A stretch of 64,000 nt of DNA. Origin: Caldimonas caldifontis. GTDB taxonomy: Bacteria; Pseudomonadota; Gammaproteobacteria; Burkholderiales; Burkholderiaceae_C. The DNA is taken from NCBI RefSeq assembly GCF_002930615.1, contig NZ_PSNX01000001.1, positions 248,001-312,000 of the forward strand, written 5' to 3'. A model generated the notes under the pieces. That model saw only the letters and a program-made list of their open reading frames with translations, had not been told where the DNA came from and searched no databases. A program made the position numbers and the translations under genes. Below, in pieces: positions 11,301 to 21,168 of this stretch (position 1 is the first letter of the stretch; every line of letters begins with the position of its first letter).

Positions 11301-12075
11301 ACACACTCGCATCGACGAGACCGTGACGCGTGTGCTGCACAGCGCCCATGTGGGCAACGTGTACGTCAACCGCAACATGATCGGTGCCGTGGTGGGGGTG
11401 CAGCCCTTCGGCGGCGAGGGGCTGTCGGGCACGGGGCCCAAGGCGGGTGGGCCGCTCTACCTGCATCGCCTGCTGGCTCGCGGGCCAGGTGAGGTGCTGG
11501 CCCGGCTGCGAAGTGCCGAGCCTGCACCGATGAGACCGGCTCTGAGGGCCTTGCGCGATTGGGCTGGGGTCGAGCGCCCGGCGCTGGTGGGCGTCTGCGA
11601 CCGTTTGGCCGCGGCCTCGCCGGTGGACGGTGCGCTGACCTTGCCCGGCCCCACAGGGGAACGCAACACCTATCGCGTCCTGGGACGCAGCGCCGTCCTC
11701 TGCCTGGCCGACGACGAGGCCGACCGGCTGGTGCAACTCGCCGCTGTGCTGGCGGTGGGTGGGCAGGCCGTGTGGCCCGCGCACCATGGGACCCTGGCCG
11801 AGCGCCTGCCCGACGAGGTTCGTCGCCATCTGCGCCTGCGACCGAAAGCGTTGGGGGCCGGCGAGCCGCTGGATGCCGTGCTGCTGCACGGCAGCGCCGA
11901 CCAGGCGCTGGCACTGCAGCAGGCCCTGGCCGAGCGTCCGGGCCCGGTGGTGAGCCTCACGCGGCTGGCGAGCGGCGACACCGCCGTGCCGCTGGAGCGT
12001 CTGATCGTCGAGCGTTCGGTGAGCGTGAACACGGCGGCCGCCGGTGGCAACGCATCCTTGATGACGCTGGCCTGA
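8371..12075 (+). CDS. putA: Bifunctional proline dehydrogenase / P5C dehydrogenase PutA (type B length, no DNA-binding domain)
   Basis: Oxidises proline to glutamate in two steps: FAD-dependent proline dehydrogenase, then NAD-dependent P5C dehydrogenase, with channelling between them. It has 1234 residues. The N-terminus goes straight into the alpha-helical arm, so there is no ribbon-helix-helix repressor domain. The PRODH barrel covers about residues 210-500 (GISIKLSALHPRY, NIDAEEADRLELSLDLLERL, MVRLVKGAYWDSEIK). The dehydrogenase covers about 590-1060, with ISPWNFPLAIF, catalytic Cys845 in AGQRCSALR, and PFGGEGLSGTGPKAGG. About 170 further residues form the C-terminal domain seen in longer PutAs. 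The 273 bases upstream should hold its promoter; I see no clear one. Confidence 0.96.
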   Translation: MNPSPVALSFHATSPFAEQPLRRAITAATRWPEPEVMTTLVERARLPQDLLAPVEALARRLALRLRERQAGAGRAGLVQGLLHEYSLSSQEGVALMCLAEALLRIPDAATRDALIRDKIARGQWQTHLGRSPSLFVNAATWGLLITGRLVATHSETGLSASLTRLVAAGGEPLIRKGVDLAMRLMGEQFVTGETIGEALQRAKAREAEGFRHSYDMLGEAAMTAADARRYAQAYEAAIDAIGHASGGRGVIDGPGISIKLSALHPRYHRAQRERVMDELYPVLLGLAQRARAHDLGLNIDAEEADRLELSLDLLERLCGEPTLAGWQGLGFVVQAYQKRALPVIEHLIELARRHRRRLMVRLVKGAYWDSEIKRAQVDGQDDYPVFTRKVHTDVSYLACARALLAAPEAVYPQFATHNAQTLAAVYHLADPARWQPGQYEFQCLHGMGEPLYEQVVAAPADGGLGRPCRIYAPVGTHETLLAYLVRRLLENGANTSFVHRMADTTVPLDDLVRDPVAQVAQSAAEEGGLGRPHPAIALPRDLFGAARRNSRGLDLTDERVLATVSAALEASRRETWQCVPKVAGDATAEGEAEPVCNPADPDDRVGTVVEASPEIVDRAVQQARPWASTPARERAAVLDRAADALEAQMPVLMGLLMREAGKTAANAVAEVREAVDFLRFDAAQLRAELDGVDHAPLGPVVCISPWNFPLAIFVGQVAAALAAGNAVLAKPAEQTPLIAAQAVQALWQAGVPREALQLLPGRGETVGARLVADARIRGVLFTGSTEVARLLQRALAGRLDERGQPLPLIAETGGQNAMIVDSSALPEQVVADVLASAFDSAGQRCSALRVLCLQDEVAETILTMLKGAMEELALGRPDRLAADVGPVIDADARARIEAHIEGMRARGRRIHVLQARHAGPLPTGHFVPPTLIEIEQLSELDREVFGPVLHVLRYRREALDDLVMQINATGYGLTLGVHTRIDETVTRVLHSAHVGNVYVNRNMIGAVVGVQPFGGEGLSGTGPKAGGPLYLHRLLARGPGEVLARLRSAEPAPMRPALRALRDWAGVERPALVGVCDRLAAASPVDGALTLPGPTGERNTYRVLGRSAVLCLADDEADRLVQLAAVLAVGGQAVWPAHHGTLAERLPDEVRRHLRLRPKALGAGEPLDAVLLHGSADQALALQQALAERPGPVVSLTRLASGDTAVPLERLIVERSVSVNTAAAGGNASLMTLA

Positions 12076-12080
12076 GGCCT

Positions 12081-12965
12081 TCAGGGCACCGGATGCCCGG
12101 TGCTGGCCGACCATAGCGCATGCCAGGTGGGCGCATCCAGCCGCAGGGACAGCGCCGCCACCGCCTCGCGCATCGCTTCGATCCGGCGCGAGCCCACGAT
12201 GGGATGGGGCCGGCAGGGCAGGCGCAGCAGCCAGGCGTGGGCCACGGTGGCCGCGCTGCAGCCGTGCTCGCGCGCCACGGCCTCCAGGGCCGAGCGCACG
12301 CGCTGCTCGGTTTCCCCGTTTCCGCTGAAGATCCGGCCGCCAGCCAGCGGCGACCAGATCATCGGTGACAGCCGCAGCCGCTGCATCTGGTCGAAGCTGC
12401 CGTCATGCAAGGGCACCAGGTGCAGCAGCGAGCACTCCACCTGGTTCGTGACCAGGCTCGTGCGGCTGGCCAGCAGTTCGAACTGCTCTGGCGAGTAGTT
12501 CGACACGCCGAAGCGCTTGACCTTGCCCGCCGCGCGCAGGTGCTCGAAGGCCTCGGCCACCTCGTCGGCGTCCAGCAGCGGATCGGGGCGGTGCAGCAGC
12601 AGGAGGTCCAGGTGATCGGTGCGCAACGTCTTGAGCGAATGCTCCACGCTCGCCACGATGTGAGCGCGCGAGCTGTCGTAGGCCTTCACGCGGTGCTGTG
12701 GGCGCTGGGGCGACACGAGCTGGATGCCGCACTTGCTGACCAGCTGCAGGCGGTTGCGCAGCTGCGGCGCCAGCGCCAGGGCCTCGCCGAACAGGGCTTC
12801 GACCGTGTAGCCGCCATAGATGTCGGCATGATCGAAGCTCGTCACGCCCAGCTCGACGCACTGCTCGATCCAGCGCAGCCGCTCCTGCGGCGTCCAGCCC
12901 CACTGGTCCAGGCGCCAGCAGCCGGCCACGATGGGCGAGAGCAGGGCGGGCATGGCGGGTTTCAT
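12081..12965 (-). CDS. Aldo/keto reductase (YdhF-like)
   Basis: NADPH-dependent oxidoreductase of the aldo/keto reductase superfamily, 294 residues, TIM-barrel type. The catalytic tetrad can be placed: Asp and Tyr in FDHADIYGGYT, Lys in SKCGI and His in LLLLHRPDPL. GVSNYSPEQFELL and the C-terminal HPIVGSRRIE, the NADPH site, fit the YdhF subgroup. The physiological substrate is unknown. It converges on putA with only 5 bases between the stop codons. Confidence 0.9.
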   Translation of the reverse strand: MKPAMPALLSPIVAGCWRLDQWGWTPQERLRWIEQCVELGVTSFDHADIYGGYTVEALFGEALALAPQLRNRLQLVSKCGIQLVSPQRPQHRVKAYDSSRAHIVASVEHSLKTLRTDHLDLLLLHRPDPLLDADEVAEAFEHLRAAGKVKRFGVSNYSPEQFELLASRTSLVTNQVECSLLHLVPLHDGSFDQMQRLRLSPMIWSPLAGGRIFSGNGETEQRVRSALEAVAREHGCSAATVAHAWLLRLPCRPHPIVGSRRIEAMREAVAALSLRLDAPTWHALWSASTGHPVP

Positions 12966-12990
12966 GGCGGTTACCTCGGCTGGAAACGAA

Positions 12991-13015
12991 CGAGGCGCCC
13001 GTGAAGGGCGCCTCG
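12991..13015 (-). terminator. Intrinsic terminator after ychF
   Basis: Perfect 10-base arms CGAGGCGCCC and GGGCGCCTCG with a 5-base loop, followed on the minus strand by TTCGTTTCC. It sits 20 bases beyond the ychF stop and separates it from the aldo/keto reductase gene. Confidence 0.75.
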
Positions 13016-13035
13016 TCCAGGGGCATGGGGGTGCT

Positions 13036-14130
<1,095 letters not shown>

Positions 14131-14187
14131 GGCGGGCGTCTTTCGGGCAGGGGAAACCTGCGATTTTAGCGGCCCGGCCCCAAAGCC

Positions 14188-15051
14188 CTAGAAGCGGATG
14201 CCCGCCGTGCCCGTGGCGCCCACGCGCAGCAGCCGCTCCACGCCTTCCAGCACGATGGCATTCATGCCGAAGGTCAGGCCCCCGTCCATGCGGGCGTCGG
14301 CGCGGTAGCCGGCCAGGGCGTCGCCCACGGCATGGCCGGTCTCGGCGGTGACCGGGTCCACGTCCGGGATGGAGCAGCGCACGCAGGGTTTCACGAGCTT
14401 CAGGCGCACAGGGCCGTCATCGGTCTCGATGCTCAGTTCGTCCAGGTGGTCTTCGCCGTGGGGCAGGAGCGTGTCGTCCACCGCATCCAGCACGAGGTTG
14501 GGGCGGAAGCGTTCCATGGTGGCCGCCGGCTGCCCCTGTGCGGCGAGTCGCGTGTTCAGCTCGTCCAGCGCCGAGCGGGTGACGACGAGCAGGGGAAAGC
14601 CATCGGCGAACTGGTTCTCGGCCTCGAGGCCTCCGGTCCACTTCACGCTGGACAGGCGCTTGTGCTCGGGATCGAAGCGCACCAGGCGCACGCGCTGGCC
14701 CAGGAAGTCGCTGAACCACTGGGCGGCCAGGTCACCCATGTCGTAGGCCGATACCGTGTCGTCCCAGACCGTCACGCGCGTGGGCGACTCCACGGTGTCG
14801 TAGGCGATGTGCAGGGCCAGCATGCCCGGGGCGCGCAGCACCATGTCGGCGGCGCGCAAGGTGGGCCGGATCAGGGCCATGCGCGGCAGCTCGCGCTGGC
14901 TGAGGAAGTCGCCACGCTCGTCCACCACCATCCAGGCGCGGTCAAACTCCAGGCCGGTCTCGATCACCAGGGCCTCGTTCACCGGCACAGCGGCGCAGGA
15001 CTTGATCGGGTGCACGTAGAGCGCCCCCACGCGAAAGTTGACGTCGCTCAC
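14188..15051 (-). CDS. MOSC and beta-barrel domain protein (YcbX-like)
   Basis: A 287-residue protein with an N-terminal MOSC_N beta-barrel (VGALYVHPIKSCAAVPVNEA) and a C-terminal MOSC domain (ENQFADGFPLLVVTRSALDEL, then ERFRPNLVLD and KPCVRCSIPDVDP). The Cys in PCVRCSIP is the residue expected to bind the molybdenum cofactor sulfur. YcbX-like proteins reduce N-hydroxylated compounds with a flavin partner. I chose the GTG at 15051, which overlaps the asmA stop as GTGA. The longer open frame upstream is only the asmA shadow. Confidence 0.88.
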   Translation of the reverse strand: MSDVNFRVGALYVHPIKSCAAVPVNEALVIETGLEFDRAWMVVDERGDFLSQRELPRMALIRPTLRAADMVLRAPGMLALHIAYDTVESPTRVTVWDDTVSAYDMGDLAAQWFSDFLGQRVRLVRFDPEHKRLSSVKWTGGLEAENQFADGFPLLVVTRSALDELNTRLAAQGQPAATMERFRPNLVLDAVDDTLLPHGEDHLDELSIETDDGPVRLKLVKPCVRCSIPDVDPVTAETGHAVGDALAGYRADARMDGGLTFGMNAIVLEGVERLLRVGATGTAGIRF

Positions 15052-17498
15052 TTGAAGATTCCTCTCAGCTTGTCTTTCAGCTTGTCCTTGGCCGCGTCTT
15101 CCAGGCTGCGCGGGGCGGCAGGCTCCGAGGCGGCGCCTTCGGCGGGTGCTGCCTTGCCGCCGAGCCGGCCCTTGAGCTGCTCTTCGAGCTTGTCGCGCAA
15201 CTGCGTGGTGGCAGCCTGGGCGGCCACGGCCGACCAGCGCACGTTCCACTCGATGGCTTCGAGTGGGCCGGTCAGCCGCACCGGTACGGTCACACCCCGC
15301 AGCGCGGCGAGTTCGGCCCCCCCCTGGCCCTGGGCCGTGGAGGTGAGGGCGGCGCGCACGGTGTAATCGATGCGGTTGCGGCCGATGTCGATCTGTCCCT
15401 CGCCGCCCACGCGCAGGAACGGGCTTTTCATGTCCAGATCGTTGCTGCGGGCCACGCCCTCGGCGATCTGGAAGCTCACGTTCAGCTCGGAAAAGTCGGT
15501 CTGCTCGGTGGCGCGGGCCTGCTGGAGCGCGTCGCGGTTGAGGGTGAGGGCAGCCTTGGCTTCGCGCAACGCGCGCGCCAGGTTGAAGCCCTTGATGGCC
15601 CCGTCGCGCACCTGCAGGGCCGCCTCGCCCGCCAGGGCCGAGCGCCATGCCTCCACGGTGCTGCCCCCGGTCGTGAGGTCCACGCGCAGGTCGCCCCGCC
15701 CGGCGAGCAAGTCCTTGTCAGCCACGTCGCGCACCGCCGCGCCCACGTCGATGCCCTGGGCCGCGCCGCGCAAGGCCAGCCGCCGGCTGCCGGATTCGGC
15801 GCGAGCGCTGCCGTCGAAGCGCCCGCCCCAGATCCGGCCGGCCAGCGTCGGCACGACCAGGGTGCCCTCCTTCAGTTCGGCGGTGATGCGGGCGTCGGCC
15901 AGGCGATAGCGCTGGTAGAGGAGTTCGCCGGCCTGCAGTTCGAAGCGGCCTTGCACGGCCTGCAGGGCGGACAGGTCCACCGGGGTGGGGCCCGCCGGAG
16001 GGGGCGAAGGCTGGGCCGGCTTGGGGGCGGCCGAGGGAGCCAGCACCTCGTTCAGGTTGAGCCGGTCGAACCGCGCCTGGGCCTGGAGGCGGGGCACGCT
16101 GGGGGCCAGGTCGAGCTCGCCGCGGGTGGTGAAGCGGTTGTTGCCGAGCTGGCCTTCCAGTTGCCAGCGCGAGGGCCCGGCCGAGCCCTGCAGCTCCCCC
16201 TGCAGTTGCAGGTTCTGCGGCTGCAGGCCTGGGGTCTCCACGCGTGTCGAGCTGCGCAGGTTGCGCAGGCTCACCTGCAGGGGTTGGGGCTGCACCGTCA
16301 GCAGGGCCTGCGCCTCGCCGTCAAGCTGGTGCGAGCCGCTGCGGCCCTTGAGACGCAGTTGCAGGCCCGGCAGCTCCACCAGGTCGAACCGGCCCCGCGG
16401 TGGACCGGAACGGAACTCGGCCTGGGCGCTGGTGGGACCGGTGGCCGAGAGACGGCCCTGCAGCGGACCCCCTTCGATCGCTTCGCCGGCGACCCGCAAC
16501 GAGGGCCAGTCGAGTTCGAGCGCCACGGCCTGCGTGTCGATCTGTGCCTTCAGGCGCAAGGCCATCGCATCGACGACGAGCGACTTGCGCTCGGGCTCGA
16601 AGCCAAAGCGCTGGATGTCCAGGCGGCCATCCTGGATCTGCATCTTGCCCTGGCTGGCCCGCAGGGTCAGCCGCAGGCCCTCGGCCTGCACGGCGCGCTG
16701 GGTGCCGTCGTAGGCCAGCATGCCGCTCAGTCGCGCCTCGATGCCGCTCAGGCCGGCGGCGTCCCCGCGCACGCTCAGGGCCATCTCGCGCAGGGCGGCC
16801 GAGGCGGTGTCCAGGTCGAACTGCACGCGAGACTGGCCTTGCACCTCCACGCGCGCCAGCGGCTCGCTCATCTCGGCACGCAGGTCGAGATCGACATCCG
16901 TGGGCACCTGATGCGCGAGCCGCCCGGTGCGCAGGCGGCGCAGCTGCACCTCACCGCGCAGCGCGGCAGGGCGGTCGTCGATCTGCAGGCGCAGGTTCTC
17001 GATCAGCACCCCCTGGACGTCGAAGCGCAGCGGCCCGGCCGCCGCCGGCTCGCTCGCTGCCGGGGGGCTGCCTTCGGGCGGGCCCGACCTCTTCAGCAGG
17101 TCATCGATGTTGCGTCGACCTTCGCTGTCGCGGATGAGGCGCACGCTGGCATTGCGCAGCTCGATCTGATCGACCTCGAGCGCTCCCCGCAGCAAGGGCC
17201 ACACGGCCACCGAGAGCGAGGCCTGCTCCACGCTGGCGAAGGTATCGGGGTGCCCCTGTTCGCTGAGCGAGGCCTGCTCGATGCGCACGGCCAGCCGCGG
17301 CAGCAGGCGCAGGCTCACCGGCCCCTCGAGCTTGAGCTCGCGCTGGTGGTGCTCGCGCACCCAGTCGATCGCCAGGCCCTTGTAGCGCTCGGCGTCGAAC
17401 TGCAGCACCAGCCAGGCGGCGGCGATCACCGCCAGGCCGGCCACGCCGGCCACCACCCAGGCCAGTCGTTTGAGCCAGGAAGACATCGTTTCGGACAT
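15048..17498 (-). CDS. AsmA family inner-membrane-anchored protein
   Basis: An 816-residue AsmA-like protein. One N-terminal transmembrane helix (residues 10-30) is followed by a long periplasmic beta-rich body, as in the bridge-like lipid transport family. The AsmA signature FDAERYKGLAIDWVREHHQR follows the helix. The C-terminal half has the AsmA_2 region (GRGDLRVDLTTGGSTVEAWR, then GEAALQVRDGAIKGFNLA). A Pro/Ala linker lies near residues 490-515. Members affect outer membrane assembly and lipid flow; the direct cargo is not shown by sequence. It overlaps the MOSC gene by 4 bases and is divergent from the UbiH-like gene. Confidence 0.9.
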   Translation of the reverse strand: MSETMSSWLKRLAWVVAGVAGLAVIAAAWLVLQFDAERYKGLAIDWVREHHQRELKLEGPVSLRLLPRLAVRIEQASLSEQGHPDTFASVEQASLSVAVWPLLRGALEVDQIELRNASVRLIRDSEGRRNIDDLLKRSGPPEGSPPAASEPAAAGPLRFDVQGVLIENLRLQIDDRPAALRGEVQLRRLRTGRLAHQVPTDVDLDLRAEMSEPLARVEVQGQSRVQFDLDTASAALREMALSVRGDAAGLSGIEARLSGMLAYDGTQRAVQAEGLRLTLRASQGKMQIQDGRLDIQRFGFEPERKSLVVDAMALRLKAQIDTQAVALELDWPSLRVAGEAIEGGPLQGRLSATGPTSAQAEFRSGPPRGRFDLVELPGLQLRLKGRSGSHQLDGEAQALLTVQPQPLQVSLRNLRSSTRVETPGLQPQNLQLQGELQGSAGPSRWQLEGQLGNNRFTTRGELDLAPSVPRLQAQARFDRLNLNEVLAPSAAPKPAQPSPPPAGPTPVDLSALQAVQGRFELQAGELLYQRYRLADARITAELKEGTLVVPTLAGRIWGGRFDGSARAESGSRRLALRGAAQGIDVGAAVRDVADKDLLAGRGDLRVDLTTGGSTVEAWRSALAGEAALQVRDGAIKGFNLARALREAKAALTLNRDALQQARATEQTDFSELNVSFQIAEGVARSNDLDMKSPFLRVGGEGQIDIGRNRIDYTVRAALTSTAQGQGGAELAALRGVTVPVRLTGPLEAIEWNVRWSAVAAQAATTQLRDKLEEQLKGRLGGKAAPAEGAASEPAAPRSLEDAAKDKLKDKLRGIFK

Positions 17499-17523
17499 GG
17501 GCGGATCATAGAGCCCCCACCCC

Positions 17524-17529
17524 TACAAT
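17524..17529 (+). promoter_or_regulatory. -10-like TACAAT just before the UbiH-like gene
   Basis: TACAAT ends 8 bases before the ATG at 17538, again in the word CTACAATG. If real, transcription would start within a base or two of the start codon, giving a nearly leaderless mRNA. No convincing -35 is seen. Confidence 0.3.
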
Positions 17530-17537
17530 GAGTCGTC

Positions 17538-18644
17538 ATGACCTCGTACGACGTTTCCATCCTGGGCCACGGCATCGTCGGCAAGACGCTGGCGCTGGCG
17601 TTGGCCCGTGAGGGCCTGCGCGTGGCGATCACCGCACCACCCGCAGCACCCCAGGCCGAGGACGTGCGGGCCTACGCCTTGAACGCTCGCTCGGTGGCCT
17701 TGCTGGAGGCGCTGAAGGTCTGGGCCCATCTTCCCGACGGTGCTGCCACGCCCGTGCACGACATGCGTGTGGAGGGCGATGCGCCCGGCGCGACGCTGGA
17801 GTTCTCGGCCTGGCAGCAGGGCGTGCGTGAGCTGGCCTGGATCGTCGATGCCGCGGCGCTGGAGCACGAACTGGCCCAAGTGCTTCGGTTCCAGCCCCAT
17901 GTGACGGTGGTGGATCGTCCTGTATCGGCCAGCCTCGAAGCCATCTGCGAAGGCAAGTTCTCGGCGCGGCGGGCCGAGCTCGGGGTGCAATGGATGCGTC
18001 ACGGCTATGGTCAGACGGCGCTGGCAGCGCGCCTGGTGGCCGATACGCCTCACCGCGGCGTGGCGCGGCAATGGTTCCGTTCGCCCGACGTGCTGGCGCT
18101 GTTGCCCTTCGACCGTCCGCAGGCGGGGCGCTCCTACGGCCTGGTCTGGTCGCTGCCCGACGCCCAGGCGCAGGCCTGGATGGAGGCGCCCGCGACCGAA
18201 CTGGAGCGTGCCTTGAACGAGGCCACCGGCGGTGCTGTCGGCCGGCTCGAACTGCGTGGCGCCGTTGTCGGCTGGCCACTGGCCTTGGCCCGGGCAGACC
18301 GGGTCTGCGGCACCGGCTGGGTGCTGCTGGGCGACGCCGCCCACGTGGTGCACCCGCTGGCGGGTCAGGGGCTCAATCTCGGGCTGGCCGACGTGCAGGC
18401 CCTGGCCGAGGTGCTGGGCGCGCGCGAGGGCTGGCGCTCCCTCGGCGACGAGCGCCTGCTGCGCCGCTACGCGCGTGCGCGCAGCGCACCCACCTGGGTC
18501 ATGGGCCAGGTCACCGATGGCTTGCTCCACCTGTTTGCGACTTCATCCACACCGCTCAAGGAACTCCGCAACCGTGGGCTGAGTCTGGTCAATGCACTGC
18601 CGCCCCTGAAGCGCTGGCTCACCGCCCGGGCGCTCGACTCCTGA
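17538..18644 (+). CDS. UbiH/UbiF/VisC-family FAD-dependent hydroxylase
   Basis: Flavoprotein monooxygenase of the ubiquinone-hydroxylase family, 368 residues. The dinucleotide fold is GHGIVGKTLALALAREG (residues 10-26) and the second FAD motif is LLGDAAHVVHPLAGQGLNLG near residue 265. The mid-protein DG motif is not clear. It probably hydroxylates the ubiquinone ring; which position (C5, C6 or C1) cannot be told from sequence alone. It is followed 11 bases later by dsbC on the same strand. Confidence 0.85.
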   Translation: MTSYDVSILGHGIVGKTLALALAREGLRVAITAPPAAPQAEDVRAYALNARSVALLEALKVWAHLPDGAATPVHDMRVEGDAPGATLEFSAWQQGVRELAWIVDAAALEHELAQVLRFQPHVTVVDRPVSASLEAICEGKFSARRAELGVQWMRHGYGQTALAARLVADTPHRGVARQWFRSPDVLALLPFDRPQAGRSYGLVWSLPDAQAQAWMEAPATELERALNEATGGAVGRLELRGAVVGWPLALARADRVCGTGWVLLGDAAHVVHPLAGQGLNLGLADVQALAEVLGAREGWRSLGDERLLRRYARARSAPTWVMGQVTDGLLHLFATSSTPLKELRNRGLSLVNALPPLKRWLTARALDS

Positions 18645-18655
18645 AGGAATCCACG

Positions 18656-19378
18656 ATGTCTTTCCGTACCACTCTCACCGCGCTGCTGCTGTCGGCGCTG
18701 GCCTTGCCCGCCCTGGCGAACGAGGCAGCGATCCGCAAGAGCTTTGCCGAGCTGATGCCCAATGTGCCCGCGATCGACGAAGTGACGGCCACCCCGGTGC
18801 CCGGCCTGTTCGAGGTGCGCATTGGCCACGACATCGTCTACACCGACGCCCAGGGCAGCTTTCTCATCCGCGGTGAACTCATCGACCTGATGGCGCGCCG
18901 CAACCTCACCGAGGAGCGGGTGAACAAGCTCACGGCCATCGATTTCGCCAGTCTGCCGCTGAGGGACGCGATCGTGATGAAGAACGGCAACGGCAAGCGC
19001 AAGATTGCCGTGTTTGCCGATCCGAACTGCGGCTACTGCAAGCGCTTCGAACGCGACGTGCAGCAGGTCAAGGACGTGACCGTCTACACCTTCCTGTACC
19101 CGGTTCCCATCGGGGCCGATTCCGAAGCCAAGTCGCGTGATGTGTGGTGTGCCAAGGACCGCCTCAAGGCCTGGCAGGATCTGATGCTGCGAGGCATTGC
19201 GCCGCCGGCGGCGCCTGCCGGCTGCGACTGGCGGGCCGTGACCCGCTCCACCGAGCTCGCGCGCAAGCACCGCATCAACGGCACACCGGCCCTGATCTTC
19301 GAAGATGGCACGCGTGTGCCCGGGGCCCTCAACACCGCGCAGATCGAACAGCAACTGGCCCAGATCAAGACCCGCTGA
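18656..19378 (+). CDS. dsbC: Thiol:disulfide interchange protein DsbC
   Basis: Periplasmic disulfide isomerase, 240 residues. I chose the ATG at 18656, preceded by GAAGGAAT, because it yields a clean signal peptide (MSFRTTLTALLLSALALPALA). Residues 22-80 form the dimerisation domain. The thioredoxin fold has the active site CGYC in FADPNCGYCKRFE, and INGTPALIFEDG carries the cis-proline. An extra Cys pair (VWCAKD and AGCDW) matches the structural disulfide of DsbC. An upstream in-frame extension runs through the ubiH-like gene and is rejected. Confidence 0.95.
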   Translation: MSFRTTLTALLLSALALPALANEAAIRKSFAELMPNVPAIDEVTATPVPGLFEVRIGHDIVYTDAQGSFLIRGELIDLMARRNLTEERVNKLTAIDFASLPLRDAIVMKNGNGKRKIAVFADPNCGYCKRFERDVQQVKDVTVYTFLYPVPIGADSEAKSRDVWCAKDRLKAWQDLMLRGIAPPAAPAGCDWRAVTRSTELARKHRINGTPALIFEDGTRVPGALNTAQIEQQLAQIKTR

Positions 19379-19390
19379 GCGCGGCGCCCC

Positions 19391-21130
19391 ATGATCTCCT
19401 ACCGAATCGAGCCCTCCAACCTCCAGGCGCACCTTTTCCGGGTGGTGCTGCGCATTCCCCGGCCCGAGGCCGAGCAGGGGGTGTCACTGCCGGTGTGGAT
19501 CCCCGGGAGTTACCTGGTGCGTGAGTTTGCGCGGCACCTGCAGCAGCTGAAGGCCCGCCAGGGGGCCCGCAGCGTTGCGCTGCATCAACTCGACAAGTGC
19601 ACCTGGCAGGCCCGCTGCAGCGGCACCGCGGCGCTGGAGATCGAGTACCAGGTCTATGCTTTTGACACCTCGGTGCGTGCGGCCTATCTGGATGCCGACC
19701 GAGGCTTCTTCAATGGCACCAGCGTGTTCCTGCGCGTCCACGGCCGCGAGGACGACCCCCATCGCGTTGAACTGCGAGGGCTGCCGCGTGGCTGGGAGGT
19801 GGCCACGGCCTTGCCGGCGGTCAAGACCGATGCCCGCGGCCAGGGCCTCTACGAGGCCACCGGGTATGACGAACTGGTCGATCACCCGGTGGAGTTGGGA
19901 CGTTTCTGGCGGGGTCGCTTCCAGGCGCAGGGCGTCACGCACGAGTTCGTGGTGGCCGGTGCGGCGCCCAGCTTTGACGGCGAACGCCTGCTGCGTGACA
20001 CCCAGCGCATCTGCGAGACCGCGATCGCTTTCTGGCACGGTCGCCGCAAGCCGCCGATCAGCCGGTATGTCTTCCTGCTCAACGTGGTGGACGACGGCTA
20101 TGGCGGGCTGGAGCATCGGGCCAGCACGGCACTGATCTGCGGCCGGCGCGACCTGCCGCGCCTGGGCGATGAGGGGCAGTCCGACGGTTATGTCACCTTG
20201 CTGGGCCTGATCAGCCATGAGTATTTCCACACCTGGAACGTGAAGCGGCTGCGCCCGTCGGAGTTCACGCGCTACGACTATACCCGCGAGAACTACACAC
20301 AGATGCTGTGGTTCTTCGAGGGCTTCACCTCCTACTACGACGACCTGCTGCTGCGCCGAGCCGGCCTCATCGACGAGACCCGCTACCTCAAGCTGCTGTC
20401 TCGCACCATCACCAACACCATCACCTTGCCGGGCCGTCAGGTGCAAAGCGTGGCCCAGGCCAGCTTTGATGCCTGGGTGAAGTACTACCGTCCGGACGAG
20501 AACACCGTCAACGCCACCATCAGCTACTACACCAAGGGTGCCCTGGTGGCCCTGGCGCTCGATTTGCGGTTGCGATCGGAAGGGCGGGGCACGCTGGATG
20601 AGGTGATGCGCTGGCTCTGGCGCGAAACCGGTGGCGGCCCGATGGACGAAGCCCTGTTCGCGCAGGCGCTCGAAGCGGTGGGCGGGCGCAGCTTCCGCAA
20701 GGAACTGCAAGCCTGGGTGCATGGCACCCAAGATCTCCCGCTGGACGAACTGCTGCGAGGGCTGGGTGTTCGCTGGCATCGTGAGGCGCCGGGCTGGGCT
20801 CAGCGCCTGGGTGTGCGGGTGAGCGAAGCAACCGGGGTGGTCATCAAGATGGTGCTGCGCGGGGGGCCAGCCGAACGCGCCGGACTGCAACCCGGCGATG
20901 AACTGCTGGCAGTCAACGGGTGGCGGGTGCGCAAGCTCGATGACCTGGCGCTCTACCTGCCCCGGGCGTCGGCGCCGGCGGACCTGAGCTTGCTGGTCGC
21001 GCGCGACCAGCGTGTGCTGGCATTGGGCCTGGACCTCCCGGCGGGTCTGGGAGCGGTCGTGTTGTCGATCGCAGACAACACCGATGCTGCTGCCGCCGCC
21101 CGGCGCAAGGACTGGCTGAAAGCCCGCTGA
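19391..21130 (+). CDS. M61 family metallopeptidase with C-terminal PDZ domain
   Basis: Glycyl-aminopeptidase-like zinc peptidase of family M61, 579 residues. The zinc motif HEYFH is in [17 protein letters not shown], and the third ligand is Glu in [14 protein letters not shown]. An N-terminal beta domain covers about residues 1-175. A PDZ domain lies near 475-550 ([29 protein letters not shown]). No signal peptide is obvious, so it is probably cytoplasmic. It follows dsbC by 12 bases and may be co-transcribed. Confidence 0.92.
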   Translation: MISYRIEPSNLQAHLFRVVLRIPRPEAEQGVSLPVWIPGSYLVREFARHLQQLKARQGARSVALHQLDKCTWQARCSGTAALEIEYQVYAFDTSVRAAYLDADRGFFNGTSVFLRVHGREDDPHRVELRGLPRGWEVATALPAVKTDARGQGLYEATGYDELVDHPVELGRFWRGRFQAQGVTHEFVVAGAAPSFDGERLLRDTQRICETAIAFWHGRRKPPISRYVFLLNVVDDGYGGLEHRASTALICGRRDLPRLGDEGQSDGYVTLLGLISHEYFHTWNVKRLRPSEFTRYDYTRENYTQMLWFFEGFTSYYDDLLLRRAGLIDETRYLKLLSRTITNTITLPGRQVQSVAQASFDAWVKYYRPDENTVNATISYYTKGALVALALDLRLRSEGRGTLDEVMRWLWRETGGGPMDEALFAQALEAVGGRSFRKELQAWVHGTQDLPLDELLRGLGVRWHREAPGWAQRLGVRVSEATGVVIKMVLRGGPAERAGLQPGDELLAVNGWRVRKLDDLALYLPRASAPADLSLLVARDQRVLALGLDLPAGLGAVVLSIADNTDAAAAARRKDWLKAR

Positions 21131-21168
21131 GCCGTCCTCGCTCCCTCGTTGTCTCTGCCCTCGGCGGG

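Noticed and set aside
12071-12085. Near-palindrome between the putA and aldo/keto reductase stops
   Set aside because: Too short and without a T-tract on either side to be called a terminator.
8380-12114. 1244-residue open frame antisense to putA
   Set aside because: Frame is open only because of high GC and codon bias of putA; it shows no known motif and is His/Gln/Arg-rich in the usual antisense manner.
15052-15648. Extension of the MOSC protein upstream
   Set aside because: It is the antisense-frame shadow of asmA codons; the GTG overlapping the asmA stop fits the family start.
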